From Caballeronia arvi (lineage in GTDB: Bacteria; Pseudomonadota; Gammaproteobacteria; Burkholderiales; Burkholderiaceae), in contig NZ_FCOM02000002.1 in the NCBI RefSeq assembly GCF_001544695.2, positions 1 to 64,000 on the forward strand: DNA of 64,000 bases, in the 5' to 3' direction. The notes under the pieces are model-generated. The model was not told where the DNA came from and did no database searches. It saw nothing but the letters and a program-made list of their open reading frames with translations. Each line of letters begins with the position of its first letter. The first letter of the stretch is position 1. The position numbers were made by a program, and so were the translations under genes. This document shows positions 50,395 to 59,475 of the stretch, one piece after another.

Positions 50395-50598
50395 CGCGGG
50401 CCTCCGGGACGTCTTGTCGCGCGGGCGAGCGCACGCAGGACATGGCCGCGTGACACGTGCCGACACAACTCTGTCTTACAATGTCGGTTTTGGCGTCCGG
50501 TTCGCACCGGCGCCGCGCGGTTCGCTGCCTCGCGCCGAAGAGCCGCCCCATGCGGGGTCCGCACCCTGCCTTCAAATGAACGGCCACATCCAATACTC

Positions 50599-51054
50599 AT
50601 GAGCATCATCGATATCTCCGAGGTGAAACCCGGTTCGCACGTCACGCTTCATTACCGGCTCGCACTGGCCGATGGTGCTGACATCGTCAACACGTTCAGC
50701 GACAAGCCCGCGACCCTGCTGCTCGGCGCGGGCCAGCTCGCGGAACCGTTGGAAGAGATTTTGCTGGGCCTGAAGGTCGGCCACCACTCGACCTTTCAGC
50801 TAGCGCCCGATCAGGCTTTCGGGCCGCGCAATCCGGAGCTCGTCCAGTGGGTGTCGCTCGCGACGCTGCGCGAAAACAGCATGATCGGCGAGGATTTTTC
50901 TCCCGGCGATCTCGTCGAATTCAACGCGCCGGGCGGCGGCCGCTACGCGGGCGTGCTGAAGGAAGTCGGCGAGACCGCGGCGCTGTTCGATTTCAACCAC
51001 CCGCTCGCGGGCCAGGCGCTCGTCTTCGAAGTGAAAATCATCGGAATTCTGTAA
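50599..51054 (+). CDS. fkpB: FKBP-type peptidyl-prolyl isomerase (FkpB/SlpA-like)
   Basis: 151 residues with the FKBP fold plus IF (insert-in-flap) chaperone domain: [53 protein letters not shown], then [18 protein letters not shown]. Cytoplasmic folding helper. It ends 2 bp before ispH, the fkpB-ispH pairing also found in E. coli. A TACAAT -10-like box lies about 120 bases upstream in the radC/fkpB divergent region. Confidence 0.92.
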   Translation: MSIIDISEVKPGSHVTLHYRLALADGADIVNTFSDKPATLLLGAGQLAEPLEEILLGLKVGHHSTFQLAPDQAFGPRNPELVQWVSLATLRENSMIGEDFSPGDLVEFNAPGGGRYAGVLKEVGETAALFDFNHPLAGQALVFEVKIIGIL

Positions 51055-51056
51055 CC

Positions 51057-52019
51057 ATGATTGAAAGCCTCAACGAAGTTCAGACCGACGTCGAAATCCT
51101 GCTCGCGCAGCCGCGCGGGTTCTGTGCAGGCGTCGATCGCGCGATCGAAATCGTCGAGCGCGCGATCAAGCTGTTCGGCGCGCCCATCTACGTGCGCCAC
51201 GAGATCGTCCATAACGCGTATGTCGTCGCGGATCTGCGCGAGAAGGGCGCGATCTTCATCGAAGAGTTGTCCGACGTGCCCGAAGGCGCCACGCTCATCT
51301 TCAGCGCGCACGGTGTTTCGAAGGCGGTGCGCGGCGAAGCCGAGGCACGCGGCCTGCGCGTGTTCGATGCGACGTGCCCGCTCGTGACGAAGGTGCACAT
51401 CGAAGTGGCGAAGATGCGTCAGGAAGGCTTCGACATCGTGATGATCGGCCACAAGGGTCACCCCGAGGTCGAAGGCACGATGGGCCAGTCGGGCGAGGGC
51501 ATGCATCTCGTGGAAGATATCGAGGACGTGCTGAAGCTCGATCTGCCCGACCCGCAGCGCATCGCGTACGTCACGCAGACCACGCTTTCGGTCGACGATG
51601 CCTCCGCGATCATCGACGCACTCAAGACCAAGTATCCGGAGATCAAGGAGCCGAAGAAGCAGGACATCTGCTACGCGACGCAGAACCGCCAGGACGCGGT
51701 TAAGTTCCTCGCGCCGCAATGCGATGTCGTGATCGTCGTCGGCAGCCCGAACAGCTCGAATTCGAGCCGTCTGCGCGAAGTGGCCGAAAAGCGCGGCATC
51801 CCTTCCTATATGGTGGATTCGCCGACGCAGATCGATCCGAAGTGGGTCGAAGGCAAGAAGCGCATTGGCGTGACGGCGGGCGCATCGGCGCCGGAAGTGC
51901 TGGCGCAGGCGGTGATCGCACGGCTGCGCGAGCTGGGCGTGCGCAATGTGCGCTCGCTGGAAGGCATCGAAGAGACGATCTCGTTTCCGCTGCCGCGCGG
52001 GTTGTCGCTGCCGCAGTAA
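51057..52019 (+). CDS. ispH: 4-hydroxy-3-methylbut-2-enyl diphosphate reductase
   Basis: 320 residues. Last step of the MEP isoprenoid pathway, reducing HMBPP to IPP and DMAPP. The three cluster cysteines are in [23 protein letters not shown] and [11 protein letters not shown]; catalytic Glu is in [23 protein letters not shown] binds diphosphate. Coupled to fkpB. A terminator follows at 52036-52063. Confidence 0.97.
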   Translation: MIESLNEVQTDVEILLAQPRGFCAGVDRAIEIVERAIKLFGAPIYVRHEIVHNAYVVADLREKGAIFIEELSDVPEGATLIFSAHGVSKAVRGEAEARGLRVFDATCPLVTKVHIEVAKMRQEGFDIVMIGHKGHPEVEGTMGQSGEGMHLVEDIEDVLKLDLPDPQRIAYVTQTTLSVDDASAIIDALKTKYPEIKEPKKQDICYATQNRQDAVKFLAPQCDVVIVVGSPNSSNSSRLREVAEKRGIPSYMVDSPTQIDPKWVEGKKRIGVTAGASAPEVLAQAVIARLRELGVRNVRSLEGIEETISFPLPRGLSLPQ

Positions 52020-52035
52020 TTTAGACAGATGCTTC

Positions 52036-52063
52036 GAAAAAGCGCCTCCGGGCGCTTTTTTTT
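52036..52063 (+). terminator. Intrinsic terminator of fkpB-ispH
   Basis: AAAAAGCGCC (52037-52046) pairs with GGCGCTTTTT (52051-52060) around TCCG and continues into TTT. It lies 17 bases after the ispH stop. Confidence 0.9.
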
Positions 52064-52446
52064 CGTCCGCGGTTGGCTAGCACACCAGCCCGACGGAACC
52101 CTCGCGCGCAAGATGAAACCAAACGTGAGCCCCGTTTTGGGGCGCGCGCCGCAGCCGGCATTTTCGTTTAATTGATTCAGGGTTTGCCCTTAATTCAGAT
52201 ACGCAAACGTAACCCTAAAATTCAGCCGATTAAACCTGCGCCCGTTATGGTGCAACTACTGCACAAAATCAGATCGCAACCTGGTTGCGCCTTTGCCGGA
52301 AAATCGCCGGAAAATAGAGGTTGCAATGCAGGAAAACCCCGCCACGCAAGAATATTGCCCGTCTCATATTTAGCGTTACAATTCGCGCGTCTTGAGGCCA
52401 GAAGGCTTCGCGACAACAGTTTTTAGAGGCGCAGGAGACCTATTTG
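52064..52446 (+). promoter_or_regulatory. liv operon control region
   Basis: The 383 bp after the ispH terminator hold no gene but several symmetric elements: GTGCA-N5-TGCAC (52250-52264), a perfect palindrome CGCAACC-T-GGTTGCG (52275-52289), a sigma-54-like GG-N10-GC (GG 52283-52284, GC 52295-52296) and two adjacent copies of GCCGGAAAAT (52295-52304, 52306-52315). Three ATTCAG copies lie at about 52167-52225. Which are functional is unknown. Confidence 0.4.
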
Positions 52447-53667
52447 ATGCGATTCAAGTTTGCTCACGCGGTATCCATCGCGGCTGCGGTTGCAATGACG
52501 ACCGCATGCGGCAAGAAGGACGAAAGCGGGGCGAATACGGCGGCATCGGCAGCCAGTTCGGCTGCCGTGCCGGTCGCGTCTGCGCCCGCGCCGGCGAGCG
52601 AAGCAACGGTCGTGAAGATTGGTCATGTAGCGCCGCTGACGGGCCTGCAAGCCCACTTGGGCAAGGACAATGAAAACGGCGCGCGTCTGGCACTGGAAGA
52701 GATCAGCGCGCAGGGTTTGACGATCGACGGGCGTTCCATCCGCCTTGAGCTCGACAGCCAGGACGATGCTGCCGATCCGCGCGTCGGCACGGAAGCCGCG
52801 CAGAAGCTCGTCGACGATCACGTGATCGCGGTGATCGGCCACCTGAACTCGGGCGTGTCGATCCCGGCGTCGAAGATTTACAGCGATGCGGGCATCGCAC
52901 AGATTTCGCCGTCGACGACGAACCCGGAGTACACGAAGCAGGGCTACAAGACGACGTTCCGCGTCGTCGCGACCGACGCGCTGCAGGGCCCCGTGCTGGC
53001 CGGCTATGCGATGAAGACGCTGCACGCGAAGAAAGTCGTCGTGGTGGACGATGCATCGGCTTATGGCCGGGGACTGGCGGATGAATTCTCGAAGTCCGTT
53101 CAGACCGGCGGCGTGAAGATCGCCGCTCGCGAGCAGACCACCGAGAAAGCGCGCAATTTCAAGGCGATCCTGACCAAGATCAAGCGCATCCAGCCGGACG
53201 TCGTGATGTACGGCGGCATGGACGTGACGGGCGGCCCGTTCGCGAAGGAAGCGGCGGCGCTCGGCATCAAGGCGAAGATTCTCGCGGGCGACGGCGTCTG
53301 CACCGCGAAGCTGGCCGAGCTCGCGGGCGATGCGGTGCAGAACATCGTCTGCTCGGAGGCGGGCCTCGCGCTTTCGAAGATGGACAAGGGAGCGGACTTC
53401 GAGAAGAAGTACGAAGCACGCTTTCACGCGCCGGTGCAGATTTACGCGCCGTTCACGTATGACGCGATGTACGTGATCGTCGACGCAATGAAGCGCGCCA
53501 ATTCGATCGAAGCGCCCAAAGTGCTCGCTGCGATCGCCACGACGGACTTCAACGGTCTGACCGGGCACATCGCATTCGACGACAAGGGCGATTTGAAGGC
53601 GGGCACCATCACGCTTTACGACTTCAAGGACAAGAAGAAGGACGTGCTCGACGTCGTAAGGCAGTAA
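52447..53667 (+). CDS. livK: Branched-chain amino-acid ABC transporter, substrate-binding protein
   Basis: 406-residue type I periplasmic binding protein (Peripla_BP_6): VVKIGHVAPLTGLQAHLGKDNENGARLA, HLNSGVSIPASKIYSDAGIAQISPSTTNP (ligand Ser/Thr loop) and the C-terminal TGHIAFDDKGD block. The N-terminus ends in MTTAC at Cys21 followed by a charged and Ala/Pro-rich linker, suggesting a lipoprotein though the lipobox is not ideal. ATG 52447 has AGGAGA about 10 bases upstream. It binds Leu/Ile/Val or a related amino acid. Confidence 0.92.
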   Translation: MRFKFAHAVSIAAAVAMTTACGKKDESGANTAASAASSAAVPVASAPAPASEATVVKIGHVAPLTGLQAHLGKDNENGARLALEEISAQGLTIDGRSIRLELDSQDDAADPRVGTEAAQKLVDDHVIAVIGHLNSGVSIPASKIYSDAGIAQISPSTTNPEYTKQGYKTTFRVVATDALQGPVLAGYAMKTLHAKKVVVVDDASAYGRGLADEFSKSVQTGGVKIAAREQTTEKARNFKAILTKIKRIQPDVVMYGGMDVTGGPFAKEAAALGIKAKILAGDGVCTAKLAELAGDAVQNIVCSEAGLALSKMDKGADFEKKYEARFHAPVQIYAPFTYDAMYVIVDAMKRANSIEAPKVLAAIATTDFNGLTGHIAFDDKGDLKAGTITLYDFKDKKKDVLDVVRQ

Positions 53668-53682
53668 GTAGCAGCAGGCTGG

Positions 53683-53708
53683 CGGCGCTCAATCTACAGC
53701 GCCGTTTT
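53683..53708 (+). terminator. Leaky terminator or attenuator between livK and livH
   Basis: CGGCGCT (53683-53689) pairs with AGCGCCG (53698-53704) and is followed by TTTTCG. The short T-run suggests partial read-through. A second hairpin CACCGG / CCGGTG with an 8-base loop lies at about 53823-53842 before livH. Confidence 0.55.
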
Positions 53709-53883
53709 CGTATCCGTCCGGGAAACGCCCGCAGCCTCATCCGGCAGCGAGCGGACGATCGGACGATTGACCCTTACCGGTTTTTCAAAAGTACGCGCAG
53801 TGCCGTTTCAGATTTCGCTTCACACCGGTTTATCGGCCGGTGATAAAGGCATTATCTGAACGCACGGGGCTAAGGAGCTTTAG

Positions 53884-54834
53884 ATGGATATTTTCATCCA
53901 GCAGATCATCAACGGTCTGGTGCTTGGCAGCGTCTACGCCATCATCGCGTTGGGTTATACGATGGTGTACGGCATTCTCGGCATCATCAACTTTGCGCAC
54001 GGCGACGTGCTGATGGTCGGCGCGATGGTCGCGTTGTCGGCCATCGGCGTCATGCAGAACCATGCGCCCGGCATACCCGGACCGATCATGCTGACGATCG
54101 CGCTGATCGTCGCCGCGATCGTCTGCGCGCTCGTCGGTTACACCATCGAAAAAGTCGCGTACCGGCCGCTTCGCAAGGCGCCGCGCCTGGCTCCGCTGAT
54201 TACCGCGATCGGCGTGTCGATTCTGCTGCAGACCATCGCGATGATGATCTGGGGCCGCAACCCGCTCGCGTTCCCGCAGCTTCTGCCGACCGATCCGATC
54301 AACGTGATCGCCGCCGACGAAACCCGTCCGGGCGCCGTCATTTCGATGACCGAAATCGTGATCATCGTCGTTGCGTTCATCGTGATGGCAGGTCTCCTGC
54401 TCCTCGTGCACAAGACGAAGCTCGGCCGCGCGATGCGCGCCATCGCCGAGAATCCGGCGAACGCCTCGCTGATGGGCGTGAACCCGAACTTCGTGATTTC
54501 CGCGACCTTCATGATCGGCTCGGCGCTGGCGGCGCTCGCCGGCGTGATGATCGCGTCGGAATACGGCAACGCCCACTTCTATATGGGCTTCATTCCCGGC
54601 CTCAAGGCGTTCACGGCGGCGGTGCTCGGTGGCATCGGCAACCTGGGCGGCGCGATGGTCGGCGGCGTGTTGCTGGGTCTCATCGAACAGTTGGGCGCCG
54701 GCTATATCGGCAACCTGACGGGCGGCGTCTTCGGCAGTAACTATCAAGACGTGTTCGCCTTCATCGTGCTGATCATCGTGCTCGTGTTCCGTCCGTCGGG
54801 TCTGCTCGGCGAACGTGTCGCGGACCGCGCTTAA
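53884..54834 (+). CDS. livH: Branched-chain amino-acid ABC transporter permease LivH
   Basis: 316 residues, about eight TM helices. The NGLVLGSVYAIIALGYTMVYGILGIINFAHGD start is diagnostic of LivH, as is the ATPase-contact loop KTKLGRAMRAIAENPANASLMGVN and the GGIGNLGGAMVGGVLLG block. Forms the pore with LivM. The gene follows livK by 216 bp and precedes livM by 24 bp. Confidence 0.96.
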   Translation: MDIFIQQIINGLVLGSVYAIIALGYTMVYGILGIINFAHGDVLMVGAMVALSAIGVMQNHAPGIPGPIMLTIALIVAAIVCALVGYTIEKVAYRPLRKAPRLAPLITAIGVSILLQTIAMMIWGRNPLAFPQLLPTDPINVIAADETRPGAVISMTEIVIIVVAFIVMAGLLLLVHKTKLGRAMRAIAENPANASLMGVNPNFVISATFMIGSALAALAGVMIASEYGNAHFYMGFIPGLKAFTAAVLGGIGNLGGAMVGGVLLGLIEQLGAGYIGNLTGGVFGSNYQDVFAFIVLIIVLVFRPSGLLGERVADRA

Positions 54835-54858
54835 AGACTGTGTGAGGAGCTCATAAAA

Positions 54859-56028
54859 ATGACTTCGATTCAACCGATTGAGCCGTCCACGACGCTCATC
54901 CCCGAGAAGAACATGACGAAAACGCTCGTCGTGGGCATTCTCACCGCCGTGTTCGTCATTGCCGCGCCGATGGTCATCGGCGCCGCGGGCGGCAACTACT
55001 GGGTCCGCGTGCTCGACTTCGCGATGCTCTACGTGATGCTCGCGCTCGGCCTGAACGTGGTGGTCGGCTTCGCCGGCCTGCTCGACTTGGGCTACATCGC
55101 GTTTTACGCGGTCGGCGCCTATACGGCGGCGCTGCTGTCGTCGCCGCAGCTTTCGACGCAGTTCGAATGGATCGCGGCGCTCGCGCCGACCGGACTCCAC
55201 TTCCCGTTCTTCATCATCGTGCCGATCGCGATGGCGCTCGCGGCGACTTTCGGCGTGCTGCTCGGCGCACCGACGCTGCGCCTGCGCGGCGACTACCTCG
55301 CGATCGTGACCTTGGGCTTCGGGGAAATCGTCCGGATCTTCATGAATAACCTCGATCGCCCGATCAACATCACGAACGGTCCGAAGGGCATTACGGGCAT
55401 CTCTCCGGTGCACGTCGGCGACTTCAGCCTCGCGCAGACGCACGAGTTTCTCGGCTTCAAATTCCCGTCGGTGTACCTGTATTACTACCTGTTCGTGCTG
55501 TGCGCGTTGTTCGTGATCTGGGTGTGTACCCGTCTGCAGCATTCGCGTATCGGCCGCGCGTGGGCGGCGATCCGCGAAGACGAAATCGCCGCGAAGGCGA
55601 TGGGCATCAACACCCGCAACGTGAAGCTGCTCGCGTTCGCGATGGGCGCATCGTTCGGCGGTTTGTCCGGCGCGATGTTCGGCGCGTTCCAGGGCTTCGT
55701 GTCGCCGGAATCGTTCACGTTCTGGGAATCGATCGTCGTGCTGGCGTGCGTGGTGCTGGGCGGCATGGGCCATATTCCGGGCGTGATTCTGGGCGCGGTG
55801 CTGCTCGCCGTGTTCCCCGAATTCCTGCGCACGACGATGGGTCCGCTGCAACACGCCATCTTCGGTCATCAGATCGTGGATACCGAAGTCATCCGCCAGT
55901 TGCTGTACGGCCTGGCGATGGTGCTGATCATGCTGTATCGCTCGGAAGGCCTGTGGCCCGCCGCGAAACACGAAGACAAGATCGCGAAGATCGCGAAGCG
56001 CGGCAATAAAAAGCCGGTGCGCGCATAA
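54859..56028 (+). CDS. livM: Branched-chain amino-acid ABC transporter permease LivM
   Basis: 389 residues with an extended hydrophilic N-terminus (residues 1-20) before about nine TM helices. LGLNVVVGFAGLLDLGYIAFYAVGAY and LRLRGDYLAIVTLGFGEIVRI are LivM hallmarks. SRIGRAWAAIREDEIAAKAMGIN is the contact loop to the ATPases. GAGGAG precedes ATG 54859. The C-terminus is Lys-rich. Confidence 0.96.
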   Translation: MTSIQPIEPSTTLIPEKNMTKTLVVGILTAVFVIAAPMVIGAAGGNYWVRVLDFAMLYVMLALGLNVVVGFAGLLDLGYIAFYAVGAYTAALLSSPQLSTQFEWIAALAPTGLHFPFFIIVPIAMALAATFGVLLGAPTLRLRGDYLAIVTLGFGEIVRIFMNNLDRPINITNGPKGITGISPVHVGDFSLAQTHEFLGFKFPSVYLYYYLFVLCALFVIWVCTRLQHSRIGRAWAAIREDEIAAKAMGINTRNVKLLAFAMGASFGGLSGAMFGAFQGFVSPESFTFWESIVVLACVVLGGMGHIPGVILGAVLLAVFPEFLRTTMGPLQHAIFGHQIVDTEVIRQLLYGLAMVLIMLYRSEGLWPAAKHEDKIAKIAKRGNKKPVRA

Positions 56029-56044
56029 GCGGGGGATACAGAAA

Positions 56045-56821
56045 ATGAGCCAAAAGCAAACGCGACTTTCCGTCAAAGGCGTCAACAAGCGCTTCGGCGG
56101 CTTGCAGGCATTGTCCGATGTCGGCCTCGAAATCGAGGAAGGCACGATTTACGGCCTGATCGGGCCGAACGGCGCGGGCAAGACGACGTTCTTCAACGTG
56201 ATCACGGGCCTCTACACGCCGGATTCCGGCGAGTTCCGTCTCGACGGCACGGCCTATACGCCGACCGCCGTGTATCAGGTAGCGAAGGCGGGCATCGCGC
56301 GCACGTTCCAGAACATTCGTTTGTTCGGCGGCATGACGGCGCTCGAGAACGTGATGGTCGGCCGGCACGTCCGCACGAAACACGGTCTCCTCGGCGCGGT
56401 GTTCCAGACGCCTGCCGAACGCCGTGAGGAGCGCGAGATCAAGGAACGCGCACTCGAATTGCTCGAGTACGTCGGCGTGCTGCAATACGCGGATTACACG
56501 TCGCGGAATCTGTCGTACGGGCATCAGCGCCGACTGGAAATCGCGCGCGCGCTCGCAACCGATCCGAAGCTGCTCGCGCTCGACGAACCCGCAGCCGGCA
56601 TGAACGCGACGGAGAAGGTCGAGCTCACGCGTCTGCTCGACAAGATCCGTTCGGACGGCAAGACGATTCTTTTGATCGAACACGACGTGAAACTCGTGAT
56701 GGGATTGTGCAACCGCATGACGGTGCTCGATTACGGCAAGGTGATCGCCGAAGGTCTGCCGCAGGACGTGCAGAAGGACCCGAAGGTGATCGAGGCATAT
56801 CTGGGTGCGGGGGTGCACTAA
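56045..56821 (+). CDS. livG: Branched-chain amino-acid ABC transporter ATPase LivG
   Basis: 258 residues. Walker A GPNGAGKTT, signature-region LSYGHQRRLEIARALAT (YGHQRR replacing LSGGQ, normal for LivG), Walker B LLALDEPAAGMN and H-loop LLIEHDVKLVM. GIARTFQNIRLF is the LivG Q-loop motif. It abuts livF with no gap. Confidence 0.97.
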   Translation: MSQKQTRLSVKGVNKRFGGLQALSDVGLEIEEGTIYGLIGPNGAGKTTFFNVITGLYTPDSGEFRLDGTAYTPTAVYQVAKAGIARTFQNIRLFGGMTALENVMVGRHVRTKHGLLGAVFQTPAERREEREIKERALELLEYVGVLQYADYTSRNLSYGHQRRLEIARALATDPKLLALDEPAAGMNATEKVELTRLLDKIRSDGKTILLIEHDVKLVMGLCNRMTVLDYGKVIAEGLPQDVQKDPKVIEAYLGAGVH

Positions 56822-57544
56822 ATGGCGACCATGAATGCGATGTTGAAAGTCAAAGGTCTGCAGGTGAATTACGGCGGCATCCAGGCGGTGAAGGGCGTCG
56901 ACCTGGAAGTCGGACAAGGCGAGCTCGTGACGCTGATCGGCGCGAACGGCGCGGGCAAGACCACGACGATGAAGGCCATCACCGGTCTGAAGCCTTACTC
57001 GGGCGGCGATATCGAGTACATGGGCCAGTCGATCAAGGGCGTACCGACGCACGAACTCCTGAAGCGCGGCCTCGCGATGGTGCCGGAAGGCCGTGGCATC
57101 TTCGCGCGCATGTCGATTCTCGAGAACATGCAGATGGGTGCGTACCTGCGCAACGACACGGACGGCATCCAGAAGGACACCGAGCGCATGTTCGGTTTCT
57201 TCCCGCGTCTGAAGGAACGCGCGTCGCAGTATGCGGGCACGTTGTCGGGCGGTGAGCAGCAGATGTTGGCGATGGCGCGTGCGCTGCTGTCGCGTCCGAA
57301 GCTGCTCTTGCTCGACGAACCGTCGATGGGTCTCTCGCCGATCATGGTCGAGAAGATCTTCGAAGTGGTGCGCGAGATCTCGAAGGAAGGGTTGACTGTG
57401 CTGCTCGTGGAGCAGAACGCGCGGCTCGCGTTGCAGGCGGCGAATCGTGGCTATGTGATGGATTCGGGCACGGTCACGATGTCCGGCGACGCGAAGATCA
57501 TGCTGGATGATCCGAAGGTCAGGGCGGCGTATCTGGGCGAGTAA
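56822..57544 (+). CDS. livF: Branched-chain amino-acid ABC transporter ATPase LivF
   Basis: 240 residues. Walker A GANGAGKTT, Q-loop region MVPEGRGIFARMS, signature LSGGEQQMLAMARAL, Walker B LLLLDEPSMGLSP and H-loop-equivalent VLLVEQNARLAL. ATG 56822 directly follows the livG stop. Last gene of the operon, followed by a strong terminator. Confidence 0.97.
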   Translation: MATMNAMLKVKGLQVNYGGIQAVKGVDLEVGQGELVTLIGANGAGKTTTMKAITGLKPYSGGDIEYMGQSIKGVPTHELLKRGLAMVPEGRGIFARMSILENMQMGAYLRNDTDGIQKDTERMFGFFPRLKERASQYAGTLSGGEQQMLAMARALLSRPKLLLLDEPSMGLSPIMVEKIFEVVREISKEGLTVLLVEQNARLALQAANRGYVMDSGTVTMSGDAKIMLDDPKVRAAYLGE

Positions 57545-57563
57545 ACTTTGCTTCTCGTCGATG

Positions 57564-57594
57564 AAAGGCCGGCTCTCGTAGCCGGCCTTTTCAT
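57564..57594 (+). terminator. Intrinsic terminator of the liv operon
   Basis: AAAGGCCGGC (57564-57573) pairs with GCCGGCCTTT (57581-57590) around a 7-base loop and is followed by TCATTT. It separates livF from the convergent GNAT gene. Confidence 0.85.
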
Positions 57595-57598
57595 TTCA

Positions 57599-58021
57599 TC
57601 AAAGCCGCTTCCCCAGACTCACGACCTCATCCATCCGATACCCGAGCTTTTCATAAAACCCGCGCAAGTCCGTCTTGACGCTCAGAATCTGCAAGTTGAC
57701 CTTCGGGCATCCGAGATTCACCAATGCGACTTCCGCATGCCGCATCAACGCGCTGCCGAACCCGCGTCCGCGCAACATCGAAGCAACGGCAAGCGAATAC
57801 ACCCATCCGCGATGCCCGTCATACCCGGCCATCACCGTGCCGATGACTTCGCCGCCGAGCACGCCGACGAAGAACAGTTCCGGCTGCGTCTTCATCTTGT
57901 TGTCGATCGACAGCGCCGGATCGCGCTGCGGCCGCGATGTATCCGCGTACTCCGGAAACACATCGCGCCACAGGGCGATCACGGCGTCGCGATCGCCTGC
58001 ATCGAAGGTGCGGATGATCAC
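57599..58021 (-). CDS. GNAT acetyltransferase (YpeA-like)
   Basis: 140 residues. Acetyl-CoA binding motif A is [26 protein letters not shown] (R/Q-x-x-G-x-G/A), with [12 protein letters not shown] at the C-terminus. Resembles E. coli YpeA; the acceptor is unknown. The start is GTG 58021, whose G-T-G-A overlaps the stop of the upstream aminotransferase, so the two are translationally coupled and may share a substrate path. Confidence 0.88.
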   Translation of the reverse strand: MIIRTFDAGDRDAVIALWRDVFPEYADTSRPQRDPALSIDNKMKTQPELFFVGVLGGEVIGTVMAGYDGHRGWVYSLAVASMLRGRGFGSALMRHAEVALVNLGCPKVNLQILSVKTDLRGFYEKLGYRMDEVVSLGKRL

Positions 58022-59202
58022 AGCGAATCGAGCACGGAGCGCAGCATCGCGAGCATCTGATCGATCTCGTCTTTCGTGACATTCAAGGCGGGCATGAAGC
58101 GCAGCAGGTTCGGACGCGCCGCGTTCAACAGCACGCCATCCGGCTGCATCAGACGCGCCTTCTCGACGATCTGCGGACCCTTGTCGCTATCGAGCAGCAA
58201 TGCGCGCAGCAGGCCTTCACCGCGCTCGCCCTTGAAGCCGCGCTCGTCCGACAGCTTCAGCAGTTCCTGCTTCAGATAATCGCCTTTCTCGCGCACGCTT
58301 TCGAGGAAACCCGGGGCGACGAGTTGCGAGATCACCGAATAGCCGACTGCCGTCATCAGCGGATTGCCGTTGTACGTGCCGCCCTGATCGCCTGCTTCGA
58401 AGCACGCGATATCCGCCGTCGACAACAGCGCCGCCAACGGCATACCACCGCCGATGCCCTTGCCGAGCGTCATGATGTCCGGCTCGATGCCCGACAGCTC
58501 GTAGGCGAACAACGTGCCCGCGCGACCGCAGCCGCTTTGCACTTCATCGACGATGAGCAGGATGTTGTGCTTCTTCGTCAGCGCGCGCAGTTGCTGCATG
58601 AATTCGCGCGTCGCGGGGATCACGCCGCCTTCGCCCTGAATCGGCTCCAGCATCACCGCGACCGTCTTCTCGTTGATGAGCTTCTCGACCGACGCGATGT
58701 CGTTCAGATCGGCCTTCGGGAAGCCCGGCACTTGCGGCGCATAGATCGTGTCCCAGCCGGTCTTGCCGCTCGCGGACATCGTCGCGAGCGTGCGGCCGTG
58801 GAAGCTGTGATCCATCGTGATGATTTCGTACGCGCCGCTCCTGAACTTCTTGCCCCACTTGCGCGCGAGCTTGATCGCGCCTTCGTTCGCTTCGGCGCCG
58901 CTGTTCGCGAAGAACACTTTGTCGAAACAGCTGTTCGCGGTGAGCAGGCCGGCGAGCTGCGCCATCGGACCGTTATAGAACGCCGGTGACGGGTTGATCA
59001 GCGTGCGCGCCTGCTTTTCCAGCGCCTCGATCATGCCTTCGTTGCAGTGGCCGAGCGAATTGACGGCCCAGCCCTGGATGAAGTCGAGATAGCGCTTGCC
59101 CGTGTTGTCGTAGAGCCAGGAACCCTTGCCGTGCGTGAACACGATCTCGGGGCGGTTCGTGATGTACATCAGCGAATCAACGGGGTACTCATTGAAATTC
59201 AT
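58018..59202 (-). CDS. argD: Acetylornithine-type aminotransferase (class III)
   Basis: 394 residues, PLP-dependent class III transaminase. The PLP lysine is in [27 protein letters not shown] and [12 protein letters not shown] bind the cofactor, and [18 protein letters not shown] binds phosphate. Closest to the ArgD branch (acetylornithine/succinyldiaminopimelate), arginine or lysine synthesis. No other arg gene is in this window, so a catabolic paralogue cannot be excluded. ATG 59202 has GGAGC 9 bases upstream. Confidence 0.88.
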   Translation of the reverse strand: MNFNEYPVDSLMYITNRPEIVFTHGKGSWLYDNTGKRYLDFIQGWAVNSLGHCNEGMIEALEKQARTLINPSPAFYNGPMAQLAGLLTANSCFDKVFFANSGAEANEGAIKLARKWGKKFRSGAYEIITMDHSFHGRTLATMSASGKTGWDTIYAPQVPGFPKADLNDIASVEKLINEKTVAVMLEPIQGEGGVIPATREFMQQLRALTKKHNILLIVDEVQSGCGRAGTLFAYELSGIEPDIMTLGKGIGGGMPLAALLSTADIACFEAGDQGGTYNGNPLMTAVGYSVISQLVAPGFLESVREKGDYLKQELLKLSDERGFKGERGEGLLRALLLDSDKGPQIVEKARLMQPDGVLLNAARPNLLRFMPALNVTKDEIDQMLAMLRSVLDSL

Positions 59203-59260
59203 GACTGCGGGCTCCACGGGGCGAGTGCGAGAAAGAGAAGAGGGGCGGTGAAAAAAACAA

Positions 59261-59282
59261 AAGCCACGGATTTCCGTGGCTT
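59261..59282 (-). terminator. Intrinsic terminator of the AscD-like reductase gene
   Basis: AAGCCACGGA (59261-59270) and TCCGTGGCTT (59273-59282) form a 10-bp stem; on the minus strand TTTTGTTTTTTT follows. It lies about 190 bases after the 59476 stop and upstream of argD. Confidence 0.8.
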
Positions 59283-59475
59283 CATTTCATGCGCGTCGAC
59301 AAACCGAATCTTCGAGCGCAAGTGCGTGACGAGCCAGCGGCATCCCTAGGGAAGCGGCGAGCGGCGACGTCGAAGTGCGTTCAGGATTCGGATCATTCGC
59401 GAAGGATACGTTATGACGTTCCTGCATGTAAACCGGGCACGCGGACTTTTTTCCGCGCGCACGGTGCGTGCCGCG

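Noticed and set aside
53830-56145. 771-codon minus-strand frame antisense to livH-livM
   Set aside because: His/Arg/Asp-rich complement of membrane-protein codons.
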